In this document: piece after piece, positions 1-8,128 of the stretch | How the letters are laid out: each line of letters opens with the position of its first letter | How positions within the stretch are numbered: the stretch's first letter is position 1 | DNA from: Vagococcus humatus | GTDB taxonomy: Bacteria > Bacillota > Bacilli > Lactobacillales > Vagococcaceae | Length of the DNA: 64,000 nucleotides | Direction: 5' to 3' | Assembly: GCF_003950325.1 (NCBI RefSeq) | Contig: NZ_PXZH01000001.1 | Coordinates: 558,001 to 622,000 of the forward strand | Made by a program: the position numbers and the translations under genes | The notes under the pieces: generated by a model | What the model was told of the DNA's origin: nothing | Databases searched by the model: none | What the model saw: only the letters and a program-made list of their open reading frames with translations

Positions 1-16
1 ATTAATAAGAAAATAA

Positions 17-742
17 TCATTGAATAAAAGCTCTCCAATCTTTATAATACCCTAGCATAATATCTTTTGGTCGAATGATCCCAATCAAATTGCCATCAGG
101 GTGACCATCTTTAGTAATAAACACTGTCTCAACAGTTGGTTTTTCCATAAAAATATGTGCCACTTGATAAATATAGGTGTCACTAGAAACAAACTGATAG
201 TTATGTCGTCGTCTATCGGTTTTCAGTACGTCCTCTGCTGTTTTGTTTGCTAAATCAATAACTAATTGATTGGCTTGACATTGACTAGCCATCCACAAAC
301 CTAAGCCATGTGCCGTAATTAACCCTAAAAATTTTCCTCTATCGTAAATAGGAAACTGAGAGTAACGTTTAGAATTAACGATTCTTAAAATATCTGTTAA
401 CGAAGTCGTTTTCTCGAATCCAGTCACATATTTTTTAAACACAGGAATGACCCGTTCAGGTTCAAGTAGCTGGGTTTCAATTTCTTTTAATCGGTTAATG
501 ACCCATTCATTTGGTTCGGCAATTACAAAATCTGTCGCAATCCGGTCATGAACAATAGCGTTTCTTAACTGAGCAATTTGAAGCAAATCATTTTCATAAA
601 CATGAACTTGTAAATGACTTTGCCTAGCCAAACGTCTAGTCATTTCACTAAATCCCATATTATTAGGATTTTGCAGTTGACTTTGCATCCATTTATCAAT
701 TCGGTTAAAGCAGGCTAAAAAATCCTCAGCGTTCTTCCCCAC
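17..742 (-). CDS. CBS-domain protein
   Basis: A 241-residue soluble protein. Residues about 105-165 and 170-235 read as a tandem CBS pair (for example SQFPIYDRGKFLGLIT and TVETVFITKDGHPDGNLIGI), a module that usually binds adenine nucleotides. The first 100 residues are helical and contain LRNAIVHDR, which resembles HEPN/DUF4145-like helices, but I cannot assign that part firmly. The start is GTG, with GGAG about 7 nt upstream. Its first 17 bases overlap the end of the small membrane protein gene upstream, so the two are probably cotranscribed. The physiological role is unknown; a regulatory or sensor protein is the reasonable guess from the CBS pair. Confidence 0.75.
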   Translation of the reverse strand: MGKNAEDFLACFNRIDKWMQSQLQNPNNMGFSEMTRRLARQSHLQVHVYENDLLQIAQLRNAIVHDRIATDFVIAEPNEWVINRLKEIETQLLEPERVIPVFKKYVTGFEKTTSLTDILRIVNSKRYSQFPIYDRGKFLGLITAHGLGLWMASQCQANQLVIDLANKTAEDVLKTDRRRHNYQFVSSDTYIYQVAHIFMEKPTVETVFITKDGHPDGNLIGIIRPKDIMLGYYKDWRAFIQ

Positions 743-1124
743 TAGCTAACTCCTCGATTGTATAGAATTTACGAGACATGACTCCTACAAACGCAATATA
801 AGCTAATAAAATAACTACACCTAAGACCCAAGATTTAAAGAGTAAAGGAAAAATAAAAATAAATGTAAAGAAAGTCACATACATTCTCAAAATATTAGGA
901 TTCACCTTCACTGTGTATTCTTTGCCATCATCTTCTTTTGAAAATGTATGGTCTTCACTTTTCAAAAAACCTAATTGAGCAGATAATGTCATTGATTCTT
1001 CTTTTACTTCTAGTTCTTTGTGTTCATTATGAGCTAAAGTTGTATATTCTTGCCCATTTTTTATCAGTTTTAGTAATTTATCATTTCCTAAAAAACTGGT
1101 CTTTCTTTTTAGTCCGATTTTCAT
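726..1124 (-). CDS. small membrane protein, function unknown
   Basis: About 132 residues. A charged N-terminal half (basic start MKIGLKRK, then an acidic stretch) is followed by two adjoining hydrophobic segments, roughly residues 82-115, and a short cytosolic tail. An in-frame GTG lies 9 nt further upstream, but AAGGTGA sits 7 nt before the ATG at 1124, so that ATG is preferred. It overlaps the CBS-domain gene by 17 nt, suggesting a two-gene operon. I recognise no family. Confidence 0.6.
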   Translation of the reverse strand: MKIGLKRKTSFLGNDKLLKLIKNGQEYTTLAHNEHKELEVKEESMTLSAQLGFLKSEDHTFSKEDDGKEYTVKVNPNILRMYVTFFTFIFIFPLLFKSWVLGVVILLAYIAFVGVMSRKFYTIEELASGEER

Positions 1125-1255
1125 TTCAATCACCTTTTCTTATCTCTTAATAAAATGTAAAAATTCAACACGTACCTATAATAACAAGAAATACCTAAAA
1201 AAGCCAAATAGAATTCAAAAAACTTCCATCTACTTGGCAAAATAACTAGGGGCAT

Positions 1256-1381
1256 TTATTTAACTGTTTTATGTTTAGGCAATACCCCATACACATGTTT
1301 AACTATCTTAATCGGAAGACAGATACACATCTTTCCTATAAAATAACCAATTTGATAAACAAAGGTAGAAATAGCACGCAT
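1256..1381 (-). CDS. small basic protein, 41 residues, hypothetical
   Basis: A short reading frame inside the 450-bp gap between the small membrane protein gene and cspA. ATG at 1381 is preceded by AAGGAG at an 8-nt spacing, an excellent ribosome site, and it runs 41 codons to TAA. The product is hydrophobic and basic with two cysteines (starts MRAISTFVYQIGYFIG, ends PKHKTVK), compatible with one membrane-inserted helix. No family is recognised. Support is only the ribosome site and length; the rest of the gap shows nothing else I can name apart from the cspA promoter. Confidence 0.45.
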   Translation of the reverse strand: MRAISTFVYQIGYFIGKMCICLPIKIVKHVYGVLPKHKTVK

Positions 1382-1550
1382 CTCTGTCACTCCTTATTCC
1401 CTTACTTCCTTATAAATTTCAGTATAACTAACCTCTCTTAATTAATACATTATTTTGATTTAATTTTGCGAAATTTTTATATTTTGTTAACATTATAGAA
1501 AATTTTAGTCAGTTAGACCTATTTTTTTTTAATAAATATAAGTGGATTCA

Positions 1551-1579
1551 TTGCTTTTTAGCCAGATAATTCATATAAT
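1551..1579 (+). promoter_or_regulatory. cspA promoter
   Basis: TTGCTT at 1551-1556, 17-bp spacer, TATAAT at 1574-1579. Transcription would start near 1586, leaving only about 30 nt before the cspA start codon. Confidence 0.7.
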
Positions 1580-1616
1580 ACAACTGATAGGTCAGTAAAC
1601 AATGGAGGAATGTCAA

Positions 1617-1829
1617 ATGATTCAAGGTGTCGTTAAATGGTTTGATGCAAAAAAAGGCTACGGTTTTATCACTTATGGTCAAGATGAAGATGTCTTTGTT
1701 CATTTTACAGGAATTATAGGAGAAGGCTTCAAAACTCTTCAGACCAATGATTCTGTTACATTTGACATTATGGAAGGTCCTAGAGGCCCTCAAGCAACCA
1801 ACGTGGAAACAATCACAACTAGTAAATAA
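1617..1829 (+). CDS. cspA: cold-shock protein (CspA family)
   Basis: A 70-residue single cold-shock domain: an OB-fold protein that binds single-stranded RNA/DNA and acts as an RNA chaperone. RNP1 (KGYGFI) and RNP2 (VFVHF) are both intact, as is the N-terminal GVVKWF. An in-frame ATG at 1602 overlaps the Shine-Dalgarno itself; GGAGG at 1604-1608 lies 8 nt before the ATG at 1617, so the shorter form is correct. Monocistronic, with its own promoter and terminator. Confidence 0.95.
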   Translation: MIQGVVKWFDAKKGYGFITYGQDEDVFVHFTGIIGEGFKTLQTNDSVTFDIMEGPRGPQATNVETITTSK

Positions 1830-1832
1830 AAA

Positions 1833-1862
1833 AACAGGTTGGCAATTTGCCAACCTGTTTTT
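1833..1862. terminator. bidirectional intrinsic terminator, cspA / EbsA-like gene
   Basis: Inverted repeat AACAGGTTGGCAA / TTGCCAACCTGTT with T-runs on both strands, between two convergent genes. Confidence 0.9.
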
Positions 1863-2328
1863 AAATATCTTGATCAACAGAAGGAGTTATTTGACCAGTA
1901 AAAGCTTTTATTTCTATTAACTGGTGTAAAAACTCTTTCTTTGTTTTAAGTCTCATTAATAAACTAAGACAATCAAGAGAATCATTTGTAGAAAACTTCA
2001 AAGTTAGTCCATACTTTCCAATGGAAACTTGCTGAATATCAGCCAGCTGAATCACCTGATTATTTTGCTTCAAACTAGTGTTTATTTCTACCGTTGTCTC
2101 AGTTAAAACAACATGACGCTTTCGTCCTAGATAAACAAAAAAAAGAAAAACGCCAAACAAACAAATGGTTACTAGATTAAGATGTGTTTCTTCTAATAAT
2201 GCAATCAAGCTTAAAAAGAAAATGCCAAAGGTCAAAGACCAATAAATCACACTAGTCGCCAGTTCTGGCTGACAAGGGTACTTTACTTTAGCTAACTGTT
2301 TAGGGTATCTATCTGTTTTTGTCTTCAT
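1861..2328 (-). CDS. EbsA-like membrane protein
   Basis: 155 residues with two close transmembrane helices at about 27-70, then a soluble C-terminal domain of beta character resembling membrane-bound PH-like domains. In lactic acid bacteria an EbsA-family gene is commonly found beside cspA and rnhA, and this arrangement matches; the name rests mainly on that context. EbsA was first described as an accessory factor in enterococcal aggregation-substance surface expression, which says little about its role here. It is convergent with cspA and divergent from rnhA. Confidence 0.5.
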   Translation of the reverse strand: MKTKTDRYPKQLAKVKYPCQPELATSVIYWSLTFGIFFLSLIALLEETHLNLVTICLFGVFLFFVYLGRKRHVVLTETTVEINTSLKQNNQVIQLADIQQVSIGKYGLTLKFSTNDSLDCLSLLMRLKTKKEFLHQLIEIKAFTGQITPSVDQDI

Positions 2329-2421
2329 ACCTTACCTCAACTCTACTGTTCTATTCCATGTTCTCCATACTATCACATTTAGATTCTAAACAAAATAAAG
2401 ACATGTTAGGAAGTGTTACTT

Positions 2422-2871
2422 ATGTTAAATGTTTATACTGACGGAGCTTCTGCTGGTAATCCAGGTCCAAGCGGCCTCGGTCTTTTAATTACAGGAGAAA
2501 ATATCCACCAGCAAATTAATCTGCCACTACCAGATATGGATAATCACGAAGCGGAATGGGTGGCTATTTGCTACGCTCTTCATTATCTTATTAAAAATAA
2601 TGACACAAATCAAACCATTATCCTACATTCTGATAGTAAAACAGCCATGCAAATAATCCAACAAAATCAGACAAAAAAGCCAAAGTTTAAACCTTATTTA
2701 AACTTTATTCAAGCTCATACTGATTTTTTCCCTTTAATTTTATTTCAATGGATTCCTGAAAAACAAAATAAAGGGGCAGATAGTCTAGCTAAACAAGGAC
2801 TACAACAAGCGAAAAATTGTTCTAATCAAGAAAAATTAGCTAAATCTATAGCTTTTTTGCACGAAGCCTAA
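2422..2871 (+). CDS. rnhA: ribonuclease HI
   Basis: 149 residues. It cleaves the RNA strand of RNA-DNA hybrids. The metal-binding acidic residues are visible in order: D in YTDGASAGNPGPSG, E in NHEAEWVA, D in HSDSKTAM and D in KGADSLAK. GTG at 2413 is in frame, but AGGAAG at 2408-2413 overlaps it and stands 8 nt before ATG 2422, which is chosen. The 3' end overlaps the convergent exporter gene by 26 nt. Confidence 0.92.
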   Translation: MLNVYTDGASAGNPGPSGLGLLITGENIHQQINLPLPDMDNHEAEWVAICYALHYLIKNNDTNQTIILHSDSKTAMQIIQQNQTKKPKFKPYLNFIQAHTDFFPLILFQWIPEKQNKGADSLAKQGLQQAKNCSNQEKLAKSIAFLHEA

Positions 2872-3295
2872 AATAAAACCGGTGGCAGGCATCATATAAA
2901 ATAAGACCTGCCGCAATGGCTACTGCAATACCTCCAGCCCGAATCATAAAATACATACCTTTTAAATAAGATCCCATCACTAAATGATAAGTCATATAAT
3001 AGGTCGCTGCTCCAGGAACTAAAGGCACAATCCCTGGAATATTAAATAAAGTAGCTGGACATTTTTTATGCCGAGCATAATACATACTAATTGCTTCAAT
3101 AAAAAAAGCGGCTAATAAGTTACTAAAATAAACCCCAAGCCCTAACTTCGTGCTGACAAAATAAACCACCCAACCTACCATACCGCTAACCCCTGCGTAA
3201 GGAGCCAGTTTAATGGGAACTAATAGTAAGATAGAAAAACCAGCAGAAGAGATGAAACCTAAGAAACTTTGTTCTAACAATTTTAATAAAATCAT
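2846..3295 (-). CDS. threonine/serine exporter, small subunit (DUF3815/YjjB type)
   Basis: 149 residues with four hydrophobic helices and the conserved segment PGIVPLVPGAATYY typical of the C-terminal domain of ThrE-type exporters. In many Firmicutes this domain is a separate gene placed directly after the DUF1212 gene, as here (14-nt gap). The pair forms an inner-membrane exporter for threonine/serine; in Escherichia coli the homologous YjjPB exports succinate, so the substrate is not certain. GGGAG precedes the ATG. Confidence 0.85.
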   Translation of the reverse strand: MILLKLLEQSFLGFISSAGFSILLLVPIKLAPYAGVSGMVGWVVYFVSTKLGLGVYFSNLLAAFFIEAISMYYARHKKCPATLFNIPGIVPLVPGAATYYMTYHLVMGSYLKGMYFMIRAGGIAVAIAAGLILYDACHRFYFRLRAKKL

Positions 3296-3309
3296 CTTTT
3301 TTCTCCCTT

Positions 3310-4053
3310 CTACAGTGCCAACCGAAAGGCTACTGCAATCCCAATAGCCAACATCGCCGCAATAATAATAACTTCCACCCCTCTTGAAATACCAGACAGC
3401 AAATGTCCTTGCTGCAGATCTCGAATAGAGTTAGTTAAAGCTAAACCTGGGACATAAGGCATGATGCTCCCAATAATCATATGATCGGTGGTATGGCCAA
3501 TCCCGATTTTAGCAAAAAATAAAGTCAAAAGCCCAATACAAAAAGCGGCAATAAATTCATCAAAATATTTTAATCGTAAAAACCGCTGGCTAAGTAAATA
3601 AACACTATAACCAACGCCTCCGATAAAACAGGTAACAAAAAAATCTGACCAAGCTCCACCTAAAACAATCATTAAACTGCCACTGACTACTGCGGCTATC
3701 AAAATTTTCAGCCAAGTAGATAGCGTCATCTTATGTTGATTCACTTCTTTAACTTTTTTTAAAAGTTGCCCTAAGTTAATTTTTCCTTCTGTGTATTCTC
3801 TTGAATAAGTATTAACTAATTGAACAACGGATAAATTAGTGGTTCTATCTGTTACTCTTTTCATTTTGACGTGTTCTGTTTCTTCTAAACCAATCATAAC
3901 AATGGTAGGAGTAACAAAACTAACACCTACAGACCCAGTTTCTCCTGCAATCCGGTTCATAGTGTCCTCCACTCGGTACATCTCTGCTCCATTTTCTAGC
4001 ATCACTTGACCGACTACAGCACATGTTTCTAATAATAAAGAGGTGTTTTCCAT
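3310..4053 (-). CDS. threonine/serine exporter, large subunit (DUF1212/YjjP type)
   Basis: 247 residues. The cytoplasmic N-terminal domain carries the signature GAEMYRVEDTMNRI and is followed by about five transmembrane helices (residues 115-245). This is the DUF1212 half of a ThrE-like exporter, partner of the gene 14 nt downstream. The ATG has GGGAGGAG upstream. Complete, with nothing unusual. Substrate is inferred from the family only. Confidence 0.87.
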   Translation of the reverse strand: MENTSLLLETCAVVGQVMLENGAEMYRVEDTMNRIAGETGSVGVSFVTPTIVMIGLEETEHVKMKRVTDRTTNLSVVQLVNTYSREYTEGKINLGQLLKKVKEVNQHKMTLSTWLKILIAAVVSGSLMIVLGGAWSDFFVTCFIGGVGYSVYLLSQRFLRLKYFDEFIAAFCIGLLTLFFAKIGIGHTTDHMIIGSIMPYVPGLALTNSIRDLQQGHLLSGISRGVEVIIIAAMLAIGIAVAFRLAL

Positions 4054-4085
4054 TTGACTCCTCCCTTTCTATTTGTTTACTTAAC

Positions 4086-5048
4086 TTATTTGCCTCGTTT
4101 ATTTTCTATAATAGCCGCTAAACACTCAATAAAGTCAGGGTCTCCGTTGACTGGGTGAATATAATGAAACTCTTCTCCCCCTGCTTCTTTAAAATAATGG
4201 TAATTTTCTTCCTCAATTTCTTCTAGCGTTTCCACACAATCAGAAACAAATCCTGGTGTGACTATTAAAACCTTTTTGACACCTTCACTAGGTAACTCTT
4301 TTAACCGTGTCTCTAAAGAAGGGGTTAACCACTCTGCCTGACCAAACTTCGACTGATAAACTAGTTGATGGTTAACTGTCGTTTCACAGTAAGACATAAT
4401 CTTAGCGGTTGTTTTTTCACATTGCTCTTGGTAAGGATCGCCTTTAGTCACATAACTAACTGGAATACCGTGATAAGAAAACAGCAATAAATCTGGTTGA
4501 TAAACCTTTAGACTGTCTGTAATATATTTAGCTATTAACTGACAATAGCTAGCATCTTCTGCAAAATCTTTGATTAAATGAAGAGTTGGGATATCTTCCT
4601 GAGATAAATAAAACCGAAAAACTTCATCAAAAATAGCAGCAGTCGTCGTTGTAGAATACTGGGGATATAACGGTAAAATAGTCACATCTGTTATCTTTTG
4701 TTTGTGAAAAGCTAATAATGCTTCTTTTATTTCTGGCTGACTATAAGCCATGCCAAATAAAACCTGTTCATTGGGAAATTTTTTAGCTAGTAATCTAGCC
4801 TGCTCTTGGGTATAAATTAACAGAGGGGATCCCTCTTTTCGCCAAATTTTTTGATACAAAGCAGCCGACTTTTTTGGTCTTGTCTGTAAAATAATCCCAT
4901 GTAAAATAGGCAGCCATTGATATCTAGGAAGGTCAATCACTCGTTTATCGCCTAAAAATCGTTTTAAATAAGCTTTCACCGCTTTAGGTTCTGGTTGTTC
5001 AGGTGTTCCAATATTGGCTAATAAAATCCCTCTTTTTTCTTGTTCCAT
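4086..5048 (-). CDS. hemH: ferrochelatase (coproporphyrin III type likely)
   Basis: 320 residues. It inserts Fe2+ into a porphyrin; in Gram-positive bacteria the substrate is normally coproporphyrin III. The catalytic histidine lies in LFSYHGIP (about residue 190), the metal-side glutamate in VETLEEIEEE (about 270), and the C-terminal signature QSKFGQAEWLTPSLE is present. No other haem-biosynthesis gene is in the window; an isolated hemH is known in enterococci, which take up haem. The gene has a long leader of about 200 nt (promoter entry at 5253). Confidence 0.92.
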   Translation of the reverse strand: MEQEKRGILLANIGTPEQPEPKAVKAYLKRFLGDKRVIDLPRYQWLPILHGIILQTRPKKSAALYQKIWRKEGSPLLIYTQEQARLLAKKFPNEQVLFGMAYSQPEIKEALLAFHKQKITDVTILPLYPQYSTTTTAAIFDEVFRFYLSQEDIPTLHLIKDFAEDASYCQLIAKYITDSLKVYQPDLLLFSYHGIPVSYVTKGDPYQEQCEKTTAKIMSYCETTVNHQLVYQSKFGQAEWLTPSLETRLKELPSEGVKKVLIVTPGFVSDCVETLEEIEEENYHYFKEAGGEEFHYIHPVNGDPDFIECLAAIIENKRGK

Positions 5049-5252
5049 CTAAAAAGCCTCTTTCTCTCTATAACTAGCTTGTTTCAACTTATAAACAAGG
5101 ACGTTTAGACAAGAAAAAGACTATCTTATTGATAAATAACACATCTTTCAAACAAGTAGCATCTGTCACACAATCTACATGACATTCAATTAAAGCCTTG
5201 CCTAGAACTAATCTATACATATCCTTGATAGGTTAATAACTTTTCCAACTAA

Positions 5253-5280
5253 AGTATAACATTTAATCCCCTACTGTCTA
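5253..5280 (-). promoter_or_regulatory. probable hemH promoter
   Basis: On the minus strand TAGACA (5275-5280), 16-bp spacer, TATACT (5253-5258). Transcription would start near 5246, giving a leader of about 198 nt before hemH. The leader contains a 43-codon ATG frame (5089-5220) without a good ribosome site. Apart from the terminator at its other end, nothing else is recognisable in the 320-bp gap 5049-5370. Confidence 0.45.
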
Positions 5281-5324
5281 GAATAATTAGTGAAAAAACT
5301 TGGTGATTTTGCTTGTTCATACAG

Positions 5325-5359
5325 ATAAAAAAGCACCAACGTTTCTAAACGTTGGTGCT
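5325..5359 (-). terminator. terminator of the rRNA methyltransferase gene
   Basis: Inverted repeat AGCACCAACGTTT / AAACGTTGGTGCT followed by TTTTTT on the minus strand, 11 nt past the stop codon. Confidence 0.9.
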
Positions 5360-5370
5360 AACTAATCTAA

Positions 5371-6522
5371 TTAAGCTTCAGTTTTTGGTTGACGAGGTGG
5401 ACGTTTACCCCAATATTGGAATAAATCTGTCCGAATAGCCCCGTTATATAATTTGCGTTTTTTAGTAGCACGTTGACAGTAAAAGTTTTCAAACTCTAAA
5501 TCACTGGTTAAAATATATTTACTCCATGTATCTAATGGACGGTAAACATCTCCCATTTCTTTATACAGTTCTCTAACACTTTGTTCTTCCCCTAAACGTT
5601 CTCCGTAAGGTGGGTTAGCTACGATAACCCCGTACTCTTTAGTCGTCGTAAAATCTTTCAGCTGCATTTGTTTAAAGGTAATGGAGTCCCCTAAACCAAT
5701 TTCTTCCGCATTCTTTTTAGCAATTTCAATCATGCGACCATCAATATCTGTTCCCATAATATCTAATTCAATATCATAATCTGCTTGTTCATCTGCTTCT
5801 GTTCGAACTTTATCAAACACACTAGTATCCACATTAGTCCAAGATTCACATAAAAAATCTCGGTTAAAACCAGGGGCAATATTATGACCAATTAAAGCTG
5901 CTTCAATACAAATAGTACCAGAACCACATACTGGATCATAAAAAGGACGGTCTTTACGCCAATTAGTCAACATCACTAAAGCTGCAGCCATGTTTTCTTT
6001 TAAAGGAGCCCCACCTTTATCAATTCGGTATCCTCGTTTAAATAAACTAGGACCAGTTGTGTCTAAAGTGATCGTCACTTTATCTTTTAATAAGGCTACT
6101 TCTAAAGGATAAAGAGCCCCTGTTTCTGGTAAACGGCCATACCGGTGATACACATCACTTAGTCGGTTAACAATGGCTTTTTTAGTAATGGCTTGACAAT
6201 CTGACACACTAAATAAAGTGGATTTAATTGATTTGCCTGATACAGGAAATTCAGCGTCCATTGGTAAAAAGTCTTCCCAAGGAATCGCCTTAGTTTTTTC
6301 AAACAATTCTTCAAAGGTGGTCGCTTTAAATTCGCCTACCACAATTTTAATGCGGTCAGCGGTTCTTAACCAAAGACTAGCCTTAGCAATAGTTTCCATA
6401 TCGCCATAAAAAATAGCCCGACCATTTTCTACTTCACACTCAATACCTAAATCTCTTAATTCTCGGCCAACTAGCGCTTCAATTCCACTAGCTGCTGTTG
6501 CTATTAATTTGTATTGTTTCAT
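5371..6522 (-). CDS. ypsC: class I SAM-dependent 23S rRNA methyltransferase (YpsC/RlmL-type)
   Basis: 383 residues. An N-terminal THUMP domain (about 1-160) is followed by a UPF0020/RlmL-type methyltransferase domain. The SAM loop DPVCGSGTICIEAALI and catalytic motif IVANPPYGERLG, typical of N2-guanine methyltransferases, are intact. It is homologous to the N-terminal half of E. coli RlmL. Upstream ATG/TTG codons at 6528 and 6531 lie too close to AAAGGA (6532-6537); ATG 6522, 9 nt behind it, fits. Position next to rnpB and gpsB matches Bacillus gene order for ypsC. Confidence 0.88.
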   Translation of the reverse strand: MKQYKLIATAASGIEALVGRELRDLGIECEVENGRAIFYGDMETIAKASLWLRTADRIKIVVGEFKATTFEELFEKTKAIPWEDFLPMDAEFPVSGKSIKSTLFSVSDCQAITKKAIVNRLSDVYHRYGRLPETGALYPLEVALLKDKVTITLDTTGPSLFKRGYRIDKGGAPLKENMAAALVMLTNWRKDRPFYDPVCGSGTICIEAALIGHNIAPGFNRDFLCESWTNVDTSVFDKVRTEADEQADYDIELDIMGTDIDGRMIEIAKKNAEEIGLGDSITFKQMQLKDFTTTKEYGVIVANPPYGERLGEEQSVRELYKEMGDVYRPLDTWSKYILTSDLEFENFYCQRATKKRKLYNGAIRTDLFQYWGKRPPRQPKTEA

Positions 6523-6572
6523 TTTCATCAATCCTTTAAAGGGAATTTTTTCTTAATTTTTTGTAAAAGTCG

Positions 6573-6606
6573 TAAAAAAAGCCTTCCATCATTTACAAAC
6601 GGAAGG
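6573..6606 (-). terminator. rnpB terminator
   Basis: On the minus strand CCTTCC, loop, GGAAGG, then TTTTTTT, directly after the mature RNase P RNA. Confidence 0.88.
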
Positions 6607-6614
6607 TAATAACC

Positions 6615-7007
6615 TGTTGTGTAGTTTTCTATAAGCCATGTTCTGTATTGATATTTTCCAGGGACAAAATATCAACGGTAATTATCTGTCTACAGATTAA
6701 TTTCTGCCTCTTTTCTTCGTTCAATTCCGAGAAAAAAGTGCCCCTACCATTGTTTGGGTTGCTCGCTCGAGGGGTTTACCCGTTCCACTGGTTTTATTTC
6801 TAAAACCACTTCGTCACTGTGGCACTTTCAAGAATACTCAAGCTTAGCCAAAAGACCTTAGCTTTTTTTTCTGCCGTAACTCTAATAAGAGTCCCTTAAC
6901 TTATGATTTCATTAAGCACGAACACTACAAGCATCGCAGCTTGTGCGAGCATGGACTTTCCTCAGCCTAGATGAGCTAGGCCGCAATTACCCGAAAACTA
7001 CACTGAC
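6615..7007 (-). ncRNA. rnpB: RNase P RNA, type B
   Basis: The minus strand carries the RNase P RNA hallmarks: TTCGGGTAATTGC at the 5' end, GAGGAAAGTCCATGCTCGCAC (P4 region and J3/4), AACCCAAACAATGGTAGGGGCA in the middle and CAGAACATGGCTTATAGAA at the 3' end pairing back to P4. Length is about 390 nt, close to the Bacillus RNA. It is the catalytic RNA that matures tRNA 5' ends. The ends are estimated from the promoter and from alignment by eye to the Bacillus molecule. Confidence 0.95.
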
Positions 7008-7013
7008 TATCTT

Positions 7014-7042
7014 ATTATACACGATTAAAACAGTTTTGTCTT
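7014..7042 (-). promoter_or_regulatory. rnpB promoter
   Basis: On the minus strand AAGACA (7037-7042), 17-bp spacer, perfect TATAAT (7014-7019). The -35 box lies inside the last codons of gpsB, so rnpB has its own promoter in addition to any readthrough. Confidence 0.75.
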
Positions 7043-7432
7043 ATCTAATTCATCATCTGTTCCATTCACTGAAAAAGAACGATCTGCAGAAGATGAATTG
7101 GATTGAGTCATATTTCCATTAATCTTACTGCCAAAAACATGTTTTTCTAAATTAGACAAACGTTTTAAAATATCAAAATTTGTGACAGCAGTATTTTTTG
7201 GTTGTTCTTGTTTAACACGAGACAAGGTAGCTTGACTTTTAGCTAATTGATCCACCTTGCTAATTAAACGACGATTTTCTTCTTTTAATGCTAAAATTTC
7301 ACGGTTATAAGTTTCATAATCTTTAATCACACCATCTAAAAATTTATCCACTTCTACTTGATCGTAACCACGTAGTTTAGATGGAAATTCTTTTTGTAAA
7401 ATATCTTTTGCTGTATAGTTAAAGTTTGACAT
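7025..7432 (-). CDS. gpsB: cell-division regulator GpsB
   Basis: 135 residues. N-terminal DivIVA-like domain (YTAKDILQKEFPSKLRGYDQVEVDKFLD), a coiled coil at about 30-70, then a disordered linker and a short C-terminal helix. GpsB docks penicillin-binding proteins at the division site; the PBP1A gene ponA lies 1.4 kb away. A longer frame starts at 7465, but AGAGGTG stands before ATG 7432 and the family begins with MSNF-like sequence, so 7432 is used. Confidence 0.93.
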   Translation of the reverse strand: MSNFNYTAKDILQKEFPSKLRGYDQVEVDKFLDGVIKDYETYNREILALKEENRRLISKVDQLAKSQATLSRVKQEQPKNTAVTNFDILKRLSNLEKHVFGSKINGNMTQSNSSSADRSFSVNGTDDELDKTKLF

Positions 7433-7522
7433 GTAGACACCTCTTATTTTCATCTGCCCATACACATATTCTGATAATCATTCTTTATTTTAGCCGAAAC
7501 TCTTAGGAAAAGCAAACAGGTT

Positions 7523-8068
7523 TTACAAATTTTCAAGATAATTATTTAAGTCATCCATGGTTAACAGTTCTAAAAAATAAGGCGCCTGCTCTTGCCACTT
7601 TTTAACACTGGTTAAAAAATAACCGGTCTTTCCAGGATAAGCTTCATCATAAACTAACAAAGCTCCGTCAGTATGGGTTAAAAGAAATTGGGTGTGACTT
7701 TTAAATTGTCCTGGGTTTTGATAAGGATGATGGCTCGTAGCGTCTACATAATCGGCCATTTCTTTCATTGCTAGTAATTTTAATTGATTGTTTTCCTTCC
7801 ATTGTTCTCCAAATGTTTCAAAAGGGAAAATAACTGAGACTTTTAGTGAAGGATACTCCTCTTTTAGCTCTAGAACTGTTTCGAAACTCCAAAATTCAAT
7901 CCCTAAATTTCCTCCAATAATGACCCACTCTAGCCCTTGTTCTAAGTATTCTATTAATTTATTTCTTAAGATAGCTTTAATTATCTTAATTTTTTTATCA
8001 TTGTCTTGAAAAATTCCTAGTTCAAAGTTACGATAACCAGAGACAAAAAGACGTTTTGGTATTTGCAT
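7523..8068 (-). CDS. ypsA: YpsA-family protein (DUF1273, SLOG superfamily)
   Basis: 181 residues with a Rossmann-like SLOG fold: LFVSGYRNFELGIF at the N-terminus, GLEWVIIGGNLGIEFW in the middle, and DGALLVYDEAYPGKTGYF near the C-terminus. The family is thought to bind a nucleotide ligand; Bacillus YpsA affects cell division. It sits between gpsB and the divergent recU, the conserved order in Firmicutes. Confidence 0.88.
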   Translation of the reverse strand: MQIPKRLFVSGYRNFELGIFQDNDKKIKIIKAILRNKLIEYLEQGLEWVIIGGNLGIEFWSFETVLELKEEYPSLKVSVIFPFETFGEQWKENNQLKLLAMKEMADYVDATSHHPYQNPGQFKSHTQFLLTHTDGALLVYDEAYPGKTGYFLTSVKKWQEQAPYFLELLTMDDLNNYLENL

Positions 8069-8100
8069 TTATTCTCTTTCCATTCCTTTTTAATTTTTGT

Positions 8101-8106
8101 TATAAT
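8101..8106 (+). promoter_or_regulatory. recU-ponA promoter, extended -10
   Basis: TGTTATAAT (TGn extension, TATAAT at 8101-8106) between divergent ypsA and recU; the -35 region (TTCCAT at 8078-8083) is weak, as expected for an extended -10. Confidence 0.55.
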
Positions 8107-8128
8107 CAGTCTTATGGGAGTGTGAAAT

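Noticed and set aside
1548-1877. 109-residue frame antisense to cspA
   Set aside because: It covers cspA and its terminator on the opposite strand; cspA is certain and the antisense protein resembles nothing.
5089-5220. 43-codon frame in the hemH leader
   Set aside because: The ribosome site is too close to the ATG and no family is recognisable; mentioned only as part of the leader.
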